The notes under the pieces were generated by a model. The model saw only the letters and a list, made by a program, of their open reading frames with translations. It did no database searches and was not told the DNA's origin. A program made the position numbers and the translations under genes. From Sphingomonadales bacterium (GTDB lineage Bacteria; Pseudomonadota; Alphaproteobacteria; Sphingomonadales; Sphingomonadaceae), in contig JAFLDC010000169.1 of the NCBI GenBank assembly GCA_017302775.1, forward strand, positions 1-6,273: 6,273 nt of DNA, written 5' to 3'. Positions 1-5,511 of this stretch are shown here, piece after piece. Position 1 is the stretch's first letter, and each line of letters opens with the position of its first letter.

Positions 1-950
1 ATCGAATTTTCAAAGATCAGGCTGGTATGGAGCGAACGGTAGCCGTTTGACTTGGGGGTGGAGATGTAATCCTTGAAGCGGCCCGGAATCATCTGCCAGG
101 TGGTGTGCAGCACCCCCAGCGCACGATAGCTGTCCTGCGCGCTGTCGGTCAGCACGCGGAACGCCATGATATCGGTGATCTGCTCAAACGAGACATGGCG
201 CTCGGCCATCTTCTTCCAGATCGAATAGGGATGCTTTTCGCGGCCCGAAACCTCGACCTTGAGGCCGGCTTCGGCCAGCGCCTGCTTGATCGACAGGGCA
301 ATGGCATCAACCTGCCCGCCTTCGCTGCTGCGGATCGCAGCCAGCCGGCCGGTGATGGTGGCGTAGGCTTCGGGTTCGAGCTGCTCAAACGCCAGCAGCT
401 GCATCTCGCGCATATATTCGTACATCCCCACCCGCTCTGCCAGGGGGGCATAGATATCCATCGTTTCGCGGGCGATGCGGCGGCGCTTTTCCTCGCTGCG
501 AATGAAGTGCAGCGTGCGCATGTTATGGAGGCGATCGGCCAGCTTGACCAGCAGGACGCGGATGTCCTCGCTCATCGCCAGCAGGAACTTGCGCAGGTTT
601 TCGGCCGCGCGCTCGCTCTCGCTCATCGCCTCGATCTTGCTGAGCTTGGTCACGCCATCAACCAGTCGCGCCACTTCCGGGCCGAACAGCCGCTCGATCT
701 CCTCGGTGGTGGCCAGCGTATCCTCCACCGTATCGTGGAGCAGGGCAGTAATGATCGTTTCCTGATCAAGCTTGAGCTCGGTCATCAGGCCGGCAACCTC
801 GACCGGATGGCTGAAATAGGGATCGCCGCTGGCCCGCTTCTGCGTGCCGTGTTTTTGCACGGTGTAGACGTAGGCGCGGTTGAGCATGGCCTCATCCGCA
901 TCCGGATCATAGGCAAGAACACGTTCGACAAGTTCGTACTGGCGCAGCAT
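1..950 (-). CDS. rsh: Bifunctional (p)ppGpp synthetase/hydrolase (Rsh/SpoT family), N-terminal part, cut by the left edge
   Basis: Cytoplasmic enzyme of the stringent response: it makes (p)ppGpp from ATP and GTP/GDP and hydrolyses it back. The start is the ATG at 950, and 316 codons plus 2 nt are present. Residues about 20-150 form the HD hydrolase domain, with the metal and substrate residues in place: H48 (SHPVEVAG), H72-D73 and E76-D77 (HDTVEDT), and D139 (LADRLHNMR). The hydrolase therefore looks active. Residues about 230-316 begin the RelA/SpoT synthetase domain, with GREKHPYSIWKKM from 236, D260 and the G-loop from about 289. The loop carries RFKD (291-294), the RxKD form typical of bifunctional enzymes rather than the ExDD form of synthetase-only RelA. 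The rest of the synthetase and the TGS, helical and ACT domains lie beyond the left edge. The ribosome site is weak (TAGGCGG). An intrinsic terminator separates the gene from its upstream neighbour, so it probably has its own promoter. The alphaproteobacterial neighbour rpoZ is not next to it here. Confidence 0.97.
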   Translation of the reverse strand, partial: MLRQYELVERVLAYDPDADEAMLNRAYVYTVQKHGTQKRASGDPYFSHPVEVAGLMTELKLDQETIITALLHDTVEDTLATTEEIERLFGPEVARLVDGVTKLSKIEAMSESERAAENLRKFLLAMSEDIRVLLVKLADRLHNMRTLHFIRSEEKRRRIARETMDIYAPLAERVGMYEYMREMQLLAFEQLEPEAYATITGRLAAIRSSEGGQVDAIALSIKQALAEAGLKVEVSGREKHPYSIWKKMAERHVSFEQITDIMAFRVLTDSAQDSYRALGVLHTTWQMIPGRFKDYISTPKSNGYRSLHTSLIFENS

Positions 951-958
951 GTGCCGCC

Positions 959-988
959 TAGATGGGGGCGAAATGGTCCGCAGGGCAA
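959..988 (-). promoter_or_regulatory. Possible sigma-70-like promoter of rsh
   Basis: On the minus strand a TTGCCC box (983-988) lies 18 nt from a CATCTA box (959-964), just before the rsh start. The pair sits between the upstream terminator and the start codon, where an rsh promoter is needed. The -10 box is a poor match and GC-rich DNA gives many chance matches, so this is only a candidate. Confidence 0.22.
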
Positions 989-998
989 GCCCAAAGCA

Positions 999-1032
999 AA
1001 GGGCGCGCCTGCCGGAATGCAGACGCGCCCTT
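999..1032 (-). terminator. Strong intrinsic terminator after the small exported-protein gene
   Basis: Read on the minus strand, AAGGGCGCGTCTGC pairs with GCAGGCGCGCCCTT, giving a continuous 14-bp stem with one G-U wobble and a 6-nt loop (ATTCCG). It is followed by TTT-GC-TTT, a broken U-run. It starts 22 nt after the stop codon of the exported-protein gene and ends 48 nt before the rsh start. It should end the transcript from that gene and insulate rsh from read-through. The U-run is imperfect, but the stem is long and GC-rich. Confidence 0.8.
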
Positions 1033-1054
1033 GTCAATCATGCGATTGCGGCTT

Positions 1055-1567
1055 TTAGCGGGTCGCAATCCGCGCCGCGCCAAGCTGTGCTTCGACCCGG
1101 GCGCGCTGGTCTGGGGTGGCGGTATCCGGGATCATGGTAACGCCAATCGCGAGGCGGCTGCCATCCAGCTTGCGCACCAGCAGTCGCAGCCGGATCACCG
1201 GGCCGCCGTTGACCTGCATGGTCGAATGAAAGGCTTCGGCAGGGCCGCCGGCAAAGCTCGACGGTTCGCGCTTGGTGAACGGCTTGGCGCCGGCCGCTCC
1301 GAGGATGACGTTCGCGATTTCCTCGTTCGTCGGCATCGGCTCGCCCGGTCCGCCGGTGATCAACCGCAGCAAGACCGCGCCAGCGCCGTCATCAGCGAAT
1401 ATCACCAGATTGCCGTAGTCGTCGTAGTTTTCTTTCCAGCCGGACTGCTTGGCCACTTCAATCGCGGGAACCGAATCGGTCGGGATCCGCAGCGACTGGG
1501 CAAAGGCAGGCGCGGCCAGTGCGCTGAGGGCGGCAAACGGCAAGAAAAGTCGGGTAGCAAGATTCAT
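1055..1567 (-). CDS. Small exported protein of unknown function
   Basis: I do not recognise the family. The 170-residue product has a clear Sec signal peptide: Arg6 in a short n-region, a hydrophobic stretch about residues 7-19, and an AFA|Q cleavage site after residue 23. It leaves a soluble mature protein of about 147 residues in the periplasm or outside. There is no lipobox, no cysteine, no further membrane segment and no catalytic motif I can name. The mature part starts with a polar segment (IPTDSVPAIEVAKQSGW), has an acidic aromatic patch near residues 46-60, and ends Arg- and Ala-rich. The start is supported by a good ribosome site (GGGGAA, 6 nt before ATG) and by the signal peptide beginning right after it. 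It lies 90 bp after hemF on the same strand, so it may share the hemF transcript, and a strong terminator follows it. Composition and codon use resemble the neighbours. Confidence 0.85.
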   Translation of the reverse strand: MNLATRLFLPFAALSALAAPAFAQSLRIPTDSVPAIEVAKQSGWKENYDDYGNLVIFADDGAGAVLLRLITGGPGEPMPTNEEIANVILGAAGAKPFTKREPSSFAGGPAEAFHSTMQVNGGPVIRLRLLVRKLDGSRLAIGVTMIPDTATPDQRARVEAQLGAARIATR

Positions 1568-1620
1568 CGGTATTCCCCTGGTTAACGCCCGGGCAGTGGC
1601 GCGTTGTGCCCCTGCTATCG

Positions 1621-1643
1621 CCCGCGACGGCTTGCGGGAAGCC
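1621..1643 (-). other. Two mutually exclusive short hairpins between hemF and the exported-protein gene
   Basis: On the minus strand GGCTT-CCCGC-AAGCC (1629-1643) and CCCGC-8 nt-GCGGG (1621-1638) overlap, so an RNA can form only one of them. Both are perfect 5-bp stems lying 14-36 nt after the hemF stop. Neither has a U-run behind it. They could be a weak processing or attenuation element, or chance in GC-rich DNA. Nothing else is recognisable in this 90-nt gap apart from the downstream ribosome site. Confidence 0.2.
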
Positions 1644-1657
1644 TAAAAATGCGCCGG

Positions 1658-2515
1658 TCAGCTCCAGCTTGCCTCCGGGGGGAGGCTCATCAGGATGGCA
1701 TCGACATTGCCGCCGGTCTTGAGCCCGAACAGCGTGCCGCGATCATAGACCAGATTGAATTCGGCATAGCGCCCGCGCCATTCCAGCTGCTGGCGCTTGT
1801 CGGCATCGCTGAACGCCGTACGCATCCGGCGGCGGACAATCTGCGGGAAAATGTCCAGAAAGGCCTCTCCGACGTCACGGGTAAAGGCAAAGTTGGCTTC
1901 GAATGCCGCCTCGTCTTCGCAATCGAGATGGTCGTAGAAGATCCCGCCCACCCCGCGATGAACCCCGCGGTGCGGGATGAAAAAGTACTCGTCAGCCCAG
2001 GCCTTGAACCGCTCGTAATAGTCGGCGCCGTGCCGGTCGCAGGCAGCCTGGAAAGCGGCGTGGAAGGCGGCTGTGTCCTCTGCATAGGGGATCGGCGGGT
2101 TCAGATCGCCGCCCCCGCCGAACCAGGCTTTGCTGGTGGTGAGGAAGCGGGTGTTCATGTGCACGGCGGGCACGTGAGGGTTGGCCATATGCGCCACGAG
2201 GCTGATCCCGGTGGCGGTGAAGCCCGGATTATCCGCCCCGGCGCCGTGAATGGTCTTGGCGAATTCCGGCGCGAACTGACCATGGACCGTCGAAACGTTG
2301 ACGCCCACCTTTTCGAACACCGTGCCCTTCATCACCCCGCGGGTGCCGCCGCCGGGCTGAGGATTGCCTTCCTCCTCGCGGTTCCAGGTCAGGTATTCGA
2401 ACCGGGCCGCGCTGCCGGCCTCGGCCTCGATCTGTTCGAACGCGGCGCAGATACGGTCGCGCAGGCTTTCGAACCAGGCGCGGGCACGGGCGGTTTGATG
2501 AGTCCGGTCTTGCAT
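1658..2515 (-). CDS. hemF: Oxygen-dependent coproporphyrinogen III oxidase
   Basis: Cytoplasmic haem-pathway enzyme (EC 1.3.3.3). It oxidatively decarboxylates two propionates of coproporphyrinogen III to vinyl groups, giving protoporphyrinogen IX, with O2 as oxidant. The protein has 285 residues, normal for the family. Family blocks are visible in order: the Gly-rich region from about 55 leading into FEKVGVNVSTVHG (67-79), NPHVPAVHMNTRF with WFGGGGDLNP, then YYERFKAWADEYFF and HRGVGGIFYDHLD, and near the C-terminus GRYAEFNLVYDRGTLFG and ILMSLPP. The conserved His and Asp/Glu residues of these blocks are present, so it looks functional. I chose the ATG at 2515 because a Shine-Dalgarno (AAGGG) lies 6 nt upstream and the family N-terminus starts here. 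The frame stays open to 2851, but only as a shadow of pdeM. It is divergent from pdeM across 44 bp. Dependence on O2 implies an aerobic or facultative host. Confidence 0.97.
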   Translation of the reverse strand: MQDRTHQTARARAWFESLRDRICAAFEQIEAEAGSAARFEYLTWNREEEGNPQPGGGTRGVMKGTVFEKVGVNVSTVHGQFAPEFAKTIHGAGADNPGFTATGISLVAHMANPHVPAVHMNTRFLTTSKAWFGGGGDLNPPIPYAEDTAAFHAAFQAACDRHGADYYERFKAWADEYFFIPHRGVHRGVGGIFYDHLDCEDEAAFEANFAFTRDVGEAFLDIFPQIVRRRMRTAFSDADKRQQLEWRGRYAEFNLVYDRGTLFGLKTGGNVDAILMSLPPEASWS

Positions 2516-2521
2516 CACGCG

Positions 2522-2553
2522 CCCTTGCCAAGCGAATCCCGATCCGGCAAGGG
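2522..2553. promoter_or_regulatory. Inverted repeat carrying the ribosome sites of hemF and pdeM
   Basis: A perfect 8-bp inverted repeat, CCCTTGCC (2522-2529) and GGCAAGGG (2546-2553) with a 16-nt spacer, fills most of the 44-bp divergent gap. Each arm read outward is GGCAAGGG, containing the Shine-Dalgarno of the gene on that side: 6 nt before the hemF ATG on the minus strand and 6 nt before the pdeM ATG on the plus strand. It may only reflect two similar ribosome sites facing each other. It could also be a shared operator, or an RNA hairpin that hides the ribosome site in any transcript starting farther upstream. The geometry is observed; regulation is inferred. Confidence 0.45.
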
Positions 2554-2559
2554 AAAGCC

Positions 2560-3228
2560 ATGGTTCCCTTTTCGTTCGCAGGTGAGGAGATGGCACTGGC
2601 TGGTGGCCTGGCGCTGCACTGGCCGCGCGAACAGGCTCTGCTGGTCGCCGATCTGCACCTCGAAAAGGCCAGCTTCTATGCCCGGGGCGGACAGATGCTG
2701 CCCCCCTATGACAGCCGCGAAACATTGGGCCGCGTGGCCGATGCGGTGCGCCTGACCGGTGCACGCCGGGTCTTTTGCCTGGGCGATAATTTTCATGACC
2801 AAACCGGGGCGGAACGGCTGGAGCCGCACGCCGCCGGGATGCTCGCCGCACTGGTGCGGATAACTGACTGGGTGTGGATCGCGGGAAACCACGATCTTGG
2901 CCATATCCCGGGCGGGACCGCGGTGGACGAGCTGACGGTCAGCGGGGTGGTGCTGCGGCACGAAGCCCTGCCCGGCGAATCCCGGCCCGAATTGTCCGGC
3001 CATTTCCACCCCAAGCTCAGGGTCGCGGTGCGCGGGCACCGGGTGGCCCGGCCCTGCGCGGTGGCCAGCGAGCGCAAGCTGATCCTGCCCGCCTTCGGGG
3101 CGCTGACCGGGGGGATGGACGCTGCTGATCCCGCGATTATCGCGGCCTTGCAGCCGGCCCGCGCGGTCAACGCCTTGCTGGGCGTGCGCGGCCAGCTGAT
3201 CCGGTATCCACTGTGGCGCGCCGCATGA
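2560..3228 (+). CDS. pdeM: PdeM-type metallophosphatase, ligase-associated DNA damage response endonuclease
   Basis: A 222-residue calcineurin-like metallophosphatase of the family annotated as ligase-associated DNA damage response endonuclease PdeM. These are soluble two-metal phosphodiesterases/nucleases linked to repair of DNA ends. The metal-binding signatures are complete and in order: D31-x-H33 (DLHL), G75-D76-N-x-H-D80, G109-N110-H111-D112, H134 (LRHEA) and G147-H148-x-H150 (GHFHP), so it looks active. Residues 6-30 (SFAGE...LLVADLHL) match the family N-terminus and support the ATG at 2560. That start has an AAGGGA ribosome site; the internal ATG at 2590 would cut into the first strand of the fold. 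Elsewhere pdeM is usually next to genes for an ATP-dependent DNA ligase, a ligase-associated exonuclease and an Lhr-like helicase. None is present here: its neighbours are hemF and a PEP-CTERM gene. The specific PdeM assignment rests on recognition; the metallophosphatase fold is certain. Confidence 0.9.
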   Translation: MVPFSFAGEEMALAGGLALHWPREQALLVADLHLEKASFYARGGQMLPPYDSRETLGRVADAVRLTGARRVFCLGDNFHDQTGAERLEPHAAGMLAALVRITDWVWIAGNHDLGHIPGGTAVDELTVSGVVLRHEALPGESRPELSGHFHPKLRVAVRGHRVARPCAVASERKLILPAFGALTGGMDAADPAIIAALQPARAVNALLGVRGQLIRYPLWRAA

Positions 3229-3231
3229 GCG

Positions 3232-3267
3232 CGCTCGCCCCCGAGCGATGAAGTCCCGGCTTGGGAC
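3232..3267 (+). terminator. Tandem stem-loops after pdeM, possible weak terminator
   Basis: Four nt after the pdeM stop there is a perfect 6-bp hairpin, CGCTCG-CCCC-CGAGCG (3232-3247). Five nt later comes a perfect 5-bp hairpin, GTCCC-GGCTT-GGGAC (3253-3267). Neither is followed by a U-run, so a standard intrinsic terminator is doubtful. They may slow or process the transcript, or protect its 3' end. The position just after a stop codon is what makes them worth listing. Confidence 0.35.
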
Positions 3268-3318
3268 GCCGCGGAATCGGTGGTTGCATCCGATACCAGC
3301 CTGACGCAGCGCAGCGGC

Positions 3319-3492
3319 ATGTCTGTCCGCGCCATCCTGATTCCTTTTTTCACCGTTTTGACGGCCTCCCCAGCCCTGGCGCAATCGGCCGGTTCGGTCG
3401 TGCCGGAACCGTCCTCGGTCGCGCTGTTCGGGCTGGGCATTGCCGGGCTTGTTATCGGCCGCCATTTTTCCGGACGGCGCCCCAAAGACTGA
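3319..3492 (+). CDS. Mini PEP-CTERM protein (exosortase substrate with almost no passenger domain)
   Basis: A 57-residue protein made almost only of targeting signals. Residues 1-21 are a Sec signal peptide (MSVR, a hydrophobic core, cleavage ALA|Q). Residues 22-28 are a short linker (QSAGSVV). Residues 29-31 are the PEP motif. Residues 34-47 are a Gly-rich membrane helix (VALFGLGIAGLVIG). Residues 48-57 are a basic tail (RHFSGRRPKD). PEP, helix and Arg cluster in that order form the PEP-CTERM sorting signal, which exosortase is thought to recognise and cleave, as in export linked to exopolysaccharide. Known substrates usually carry a longer passenger; here cleavage would release only about 10 residues. 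I chose the ATG at 3319 because the signal peptide begins there. A GTG at 3280 would add 13 polar residues and spoil it. Neither start has a convincing ribosome site. It lies 57 nt before hisE on the same strand. Its function is unknown, and no exosortase gene is in view. Confidence 0.75.
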   Translation: MSVRAILIPFFTVLTASPALAQSAGSVVPEPSSVALFGLGIAGLVIGRHFSGRRPKD

Positions 3493-3536
3493 GCCGCCGC
3501 TGCGGCTGCCTGCTTGACCTGACCGGTTCGGAACCG
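3492..3536 (+). other. Hairpin and palindrome in the PEP-CTERM/hisE gap
   Basis: AGCCGC-CGCT-GCGGCT (3492-3507) is a perfect 6-bp stem beginning on the last base of the PEP-CTERM stop codon. CGGTTC-G-GAACCG (3524-3536) is a perfect odd-length palindrome 12 nt before hisE. Neither is followed by a U-run. They fill most of the 57-nt gap and could affect mRNA processing or hisE translation, or be chance in GC-rich sequence. Confidence 0.25.
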
Positions 3537-3548
3537 CATGTGGCTGGC

Positions 3549-3863
3549 ATGGATAGCCTGTCCCGCCTTGCCGCCACCATCGCCGAGCGCCGCGGCGCCG
3601 ACCCCGAATCCAGCTGGGTTGCCAGGCTGCACCAGCGCGGCGTGCCGGTGATGGCCCGCAAGCTGGGCGAGGAAGCGGTAGAAACGGTCATCGCCGCCCT
3701 GTCTGGCACGCGCGAGGAACTGATCGGCGAGGCTGCCGACACGCTGTTTCACCTGCTGGTCCTGCTTGATGCCAAGGGCGTGTCGTTGGCCGAGGTCTGC
3801 GCCGAACTGGATCGCCGCGAAGGAACCAGCGGAATCGCCGAAAAAGCCAGCCGGAGCGAATAG
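3549..3863 (+). CDS. hisE: Phosphoribosyl-ATP diphosphatase
   Basis: Second step of histidine biosynthesis (EC 3.6.1.31): cytoplasmic removal of pyrophosphate from phosphoribosyl-ATP, giving phosphoribosyl-AMP. The 104-residue product has the normal length for a stand-alone HisE and the all-alpha MazG-like fold. The acidic metal-binding set is present as K38-L-G-E41-E42-x-x-E45 and E61-x-x-D64. The N-terminal LAATIAERRGADPESSW block is typical and fixes the start at 3549. A GTG three codons upstream is possible but unneeded. No clear Shine-Dalgarno precedes the ATG. The gene is not fused to hisI, and no other his gene is in the window, at least not downstream. Its stop codon directly abuts the hinT start. 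Pairing of hisE with a HIT gene is, from general knowledge, common in sphingomonads, where the pair often closes a hisA/hisF cluster. Here a PEP-CTERM gene lies upstream instead. Confidence 0.96.
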   Translation: MDSLSRLAATIAERRGADPESSWVARLHQRGVPVMARKLGEEAVETVIAALSGTREELIGEAADTLFHLLVLLDAKGVSLAEVCAELDRREGTSGIAEKASRSE

Positions 3864-4241
3864 ATGCCGATTGACGCCACCCAGCCCTATGACGACCAGA
3901 ACATCTTCGCCAAGATTCTGCGCGGTGAAATCCCGAACAAGACGGTCTACGAAGACGAATGGGCGCTGGCCTTTCACGATATCAACCCGCAGGCCCCGCT
4001 GCATGTGCTGGTGATCCCGAAGGGGCGCTATGTCAGCTGGGACGATTTCTCGCAGACGGCAGCGGCGGATGAAATCGCGGGTTTCATCCGTGCGGTCGGC
4101 CACGTCGCACGCACGGAGGGTCTGGTCGCGCCGGGCTACCGCCTGCTCGCCAATATCGGCGGCCACGGCCATCAGGAAGTTCCGCACCTGCATGTGCACC
4201 TGTTCGGCGGCAAGCCGCTTGGGCCGATGCTGGCGCGGTGA
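3864..4241 (+). CDS. hinT: HIT-family nucleotide hydrolase (HinT type)
   Basis: A cytoplasmic histidine-triad protein of 125 residues. HinT-branch enzymes are usually homodimeric purine nucleoside phosphoramidases that cleave AMP-N bonds; the natural substrate is often unclear. Visible features are the N-terminal helix block IFAKILRGEIP (14-24), the FHDINPQAPLHVLVIPK strand pair (37-53), and the C-terminal active site H108-L-H110-V-H112 followed by LFGG, with the triad intact. The preceding NIGGHGHQEVP (97-107) is also typical of HinT. The ATG directly follows the TAG of hisE, and its ribosome site (GGAG) lies inside the hisE end, so translational coupling is likely. Transcript end: a 7-bp inverted repeat without a U-run lies just downstream. 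Assignment to HinT rather than another HIT branch is by overall resemblance. Confidence 0.95.
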   Translation: MPIDATQPYDDQNIFAKILRGEIPNKTVYEDEWALAFHDINPQAPLHVLVIPKGRYVSWDDFSQTAAADEIAGFIRAVGHVARTEGLVAPGYRLLANIGGHGHQEVPHLHVHLFGGKPLGPMLAR

Positions 4242-4352
4242 ATTCTGGCCCGTTCCGCACTACGCTCTGCCTGATGAAACGGGCGATTAACGCGCTCACC
4301 TGAATGACTGGCCTTGCCCTGCGACTCGTGCAGTTGCTAAGGCCTTGCAGGC
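4242..4352 (+). other. Gap between hinT and ybgC with an inverted repeat and a repeated octamer
   Basis: This 111-nt stretch has no gene. GCCCGTT (4248-4254) and AACGGGC (4278-4284) form a perfect 7-bp inverted repeat with a 23-nt loop and no U-run, at best a weak terminator. GGCCTTGC occurs twice (4310-4317 and 4341-4348). A possible promoter for the tol cluster is TTGCCC (4314-4319) with GCTAAG (4336-4341), but the spacing (16 nt) and -10 box are poor. A promoter is expected here because the Tol genes are unrelated to hisE-hinT. The second octamer begins a small GCCT-TGC-AGGC hairpin (4342-4352) directly before the ybgC ATG, and no good ribosome site is visible. Confidence 0.3.
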
Positions 4353-4362
4353 ATGACGTCAT
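4353..4362. repeat. 10-bp palindrome over the ybgC start codon
   Basis: ATGACGTCAT is its own reverse complement, and its first three bases are the ybgC start codon. It could be part of an operator at the head of the tol cluster, or simply the codons for Met-Thr-Ser-Ser. The symmetry does not extend into the flanking bases, which favours chance. Confidence 0.25.
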
Positions 4363-4805
4363 CGCCCGCCTTTCCCTCAGGCCTGATCGAAGGTTCGCTG
4401 CACCGTTTTGCGGTACGCGCCTATTTTGAGGATACCGACCTGTCAGGGGTGGTTTACCATGCCAATTACCTGCGCTGGTTCGAACGCGCCCGGTCTGACT
4501 TCGTCCGGCTGCTGGGAATTGACCAGCGCGCGGCGAACGAGGCAGGCGAAGGCGCCTTTGCCGTTGCCGACCTGACGATCCGCTATGTTGCTCCGGCCCG
4601 ACTGGACGATGGGGTGATGATCGAAACTATTTGCACCGACCTTGGCGCGGCGAGCTGCCGGATGCAGCAACAGGCCATTCGCGAGGATGGCCTGTTGCTT
4701 GCCGAAGCCAGCTTTCGCGTCGGCTTCGTCGCTCCCGGCGGCCGCCCGCGCCGGATGCCACCTGCCTGGCGCGCAGCCTTCGCAGCCATCGTACCCAAAG
4801 GATAA
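4353..4805 (+). CDS. ybgC: Tol-Pal-associated acyl-CoA thioesterase, hotdog fold
   Basis: A 150-residue cytoplasmic hotdog-fold thioesterase, the usual first gene of tol-pal clusters. E. coli YbgC hydrolyses acyl-CoAs; its link to the Tol machine is unsettled. The signature EDTDLSGVVYHANYLRWFERAR starts at residue 26. D29 corresponds to the catalytic Asp (D18 of E. coli YbgC), and H36 to the conserved His of VVYHxxY. The central helix and following strands (residues about 44-130) are complete and the length is normal. The N-terminus is about 11 residues longer than in E. coli. The ATG at 4353 lacks a clear Shine-Dalgarno and sits in a perfect 10-bp palindrome. No in-frame ATG lies between it and the conserved core, so the start is reasonable. 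The stop is 2 nt before the tolQ ATG, whose ribosome site lies inside the ybgC end, consistent with one operon. Confidence 0.95.
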   Translation: MTSSPAFPSGLIEGSLHRFAVRAYFEDTDLSGVVYHANYLRWFERARSDFVRLLGIDQRAANEAGEGAFAVADLTIRYVAPARLDDGVMIETICTDLGAASCRMQQQAIREDGLLLAEASFRVGFVAPGGRPRRMPPAWRAAFAAIVPKG

Positions 4806-4807
4806 AC

Positions 4808-5511
4808 ATGAGCCACCTCGTTCTGCTTTCCGCCGCAGCTGCCGCGCCGCGCCACCTTGATCCGATCAAGCTGTTTCTTGATGCCGATATCGTGGTTCAG
4901 GTGGTGATGGCCGGGCTGGTCCTGGCATCCATCTGGGTCTGGACGATCATCGCCGGGTTCAGCCTGCGTTATGGCAAGTTGCGCAAAGCCTCTGAAACCT
5001 ACGAACGGGAATTCTGGAAGGCACCGGATATTGACGCTTATCAGGCCGAACATGGCAATGGCGACATCCCCTCTGCGCGCGTAGCCGCTGCCGGTATTGC
5101 CGAATGGCGCCGCTCAACCGGAGGCAAGGCGATTGACCGCGATGGCACCCGCCAGCGGCTGGCCCAAGTGATGGACAGCGCAATTGCCGCAGAGGCTGAC
5201 AAGTTGTCTGAGCGGCTCAATTTCCTTGCCACGGTCGGTTCCGTCGCGCCGTTCGTGGGCCTGTTCGGCACGGTCTGGGGGATCATGAACAGCTTCTTCC
5301 AGATCGGTCAGCAGCAAAACTCCTCGCTCGCGGTGGTAGCGCCCGGTATTTCCGAGGCACTGTTCGCCACTGCTATCGGGCTGTTCGCAGCCATCCCGGC
5401 GGTGATCGCCTACAACCGCTTTTCGCACCGGGTCGATCAGCTGGAAGCGCGGCTGCAGCGGTTTGCCGATCGCTTCCACGCCAGCCTGAGCCGGGAACTG
5501 GAAGCGCAGTA

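Noticed and set aside
105..1058. A 317-codon open frame on the plus strand
   Set aside because: It is antisense to rsh, whose protein matches its family residue by residue, and the plus-strand translation shows no domain. Long antisense frames are expected in GC-rich coding DNA.
1604..2755. A 383-codon open frame on the plus strand
   Set aside because: Antisense to hemF over most of its length and running out of frame into pdeM. No recognisable protein features.
2516..2851. Upstream in-frame extension of hemF to 397 codons
   Set aside because: It would overlap pdeM antisense and add an Arg/Pro-rich stretch not seen in HemF. The ATG at 2515 has a ribosome site and matches the family N-terminus.
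3248..3304. An 18-codon open frame after pdeM
   Set aside because: Very short, no ribosome site, its start overlaps a stem-loop region, and no sign of coding constraint.
3280..3318. GTG start giving a 70-residue PEP-CTERM protein
   Set aside because: It places 13 polar residues before the signal peptide. The ATG at 3319 gives a normal n-region.
2793..4199. A 468-codon open frame on the minus strand, the longest in the window
   Set aside because: It lies opposite pdeM, the PEP-CTERM gene, hisE and hinT, all of which have family signatures on the plus strand. Its own translation is low-complexity and matches nothing.
4631..4807. Upstream extension of the tolQ frame
   Set aside because: It overlaps ybgC in another frame. 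The ATG at 4808 has an AAAGGA ribosome site and gives a TolQ of normal length.
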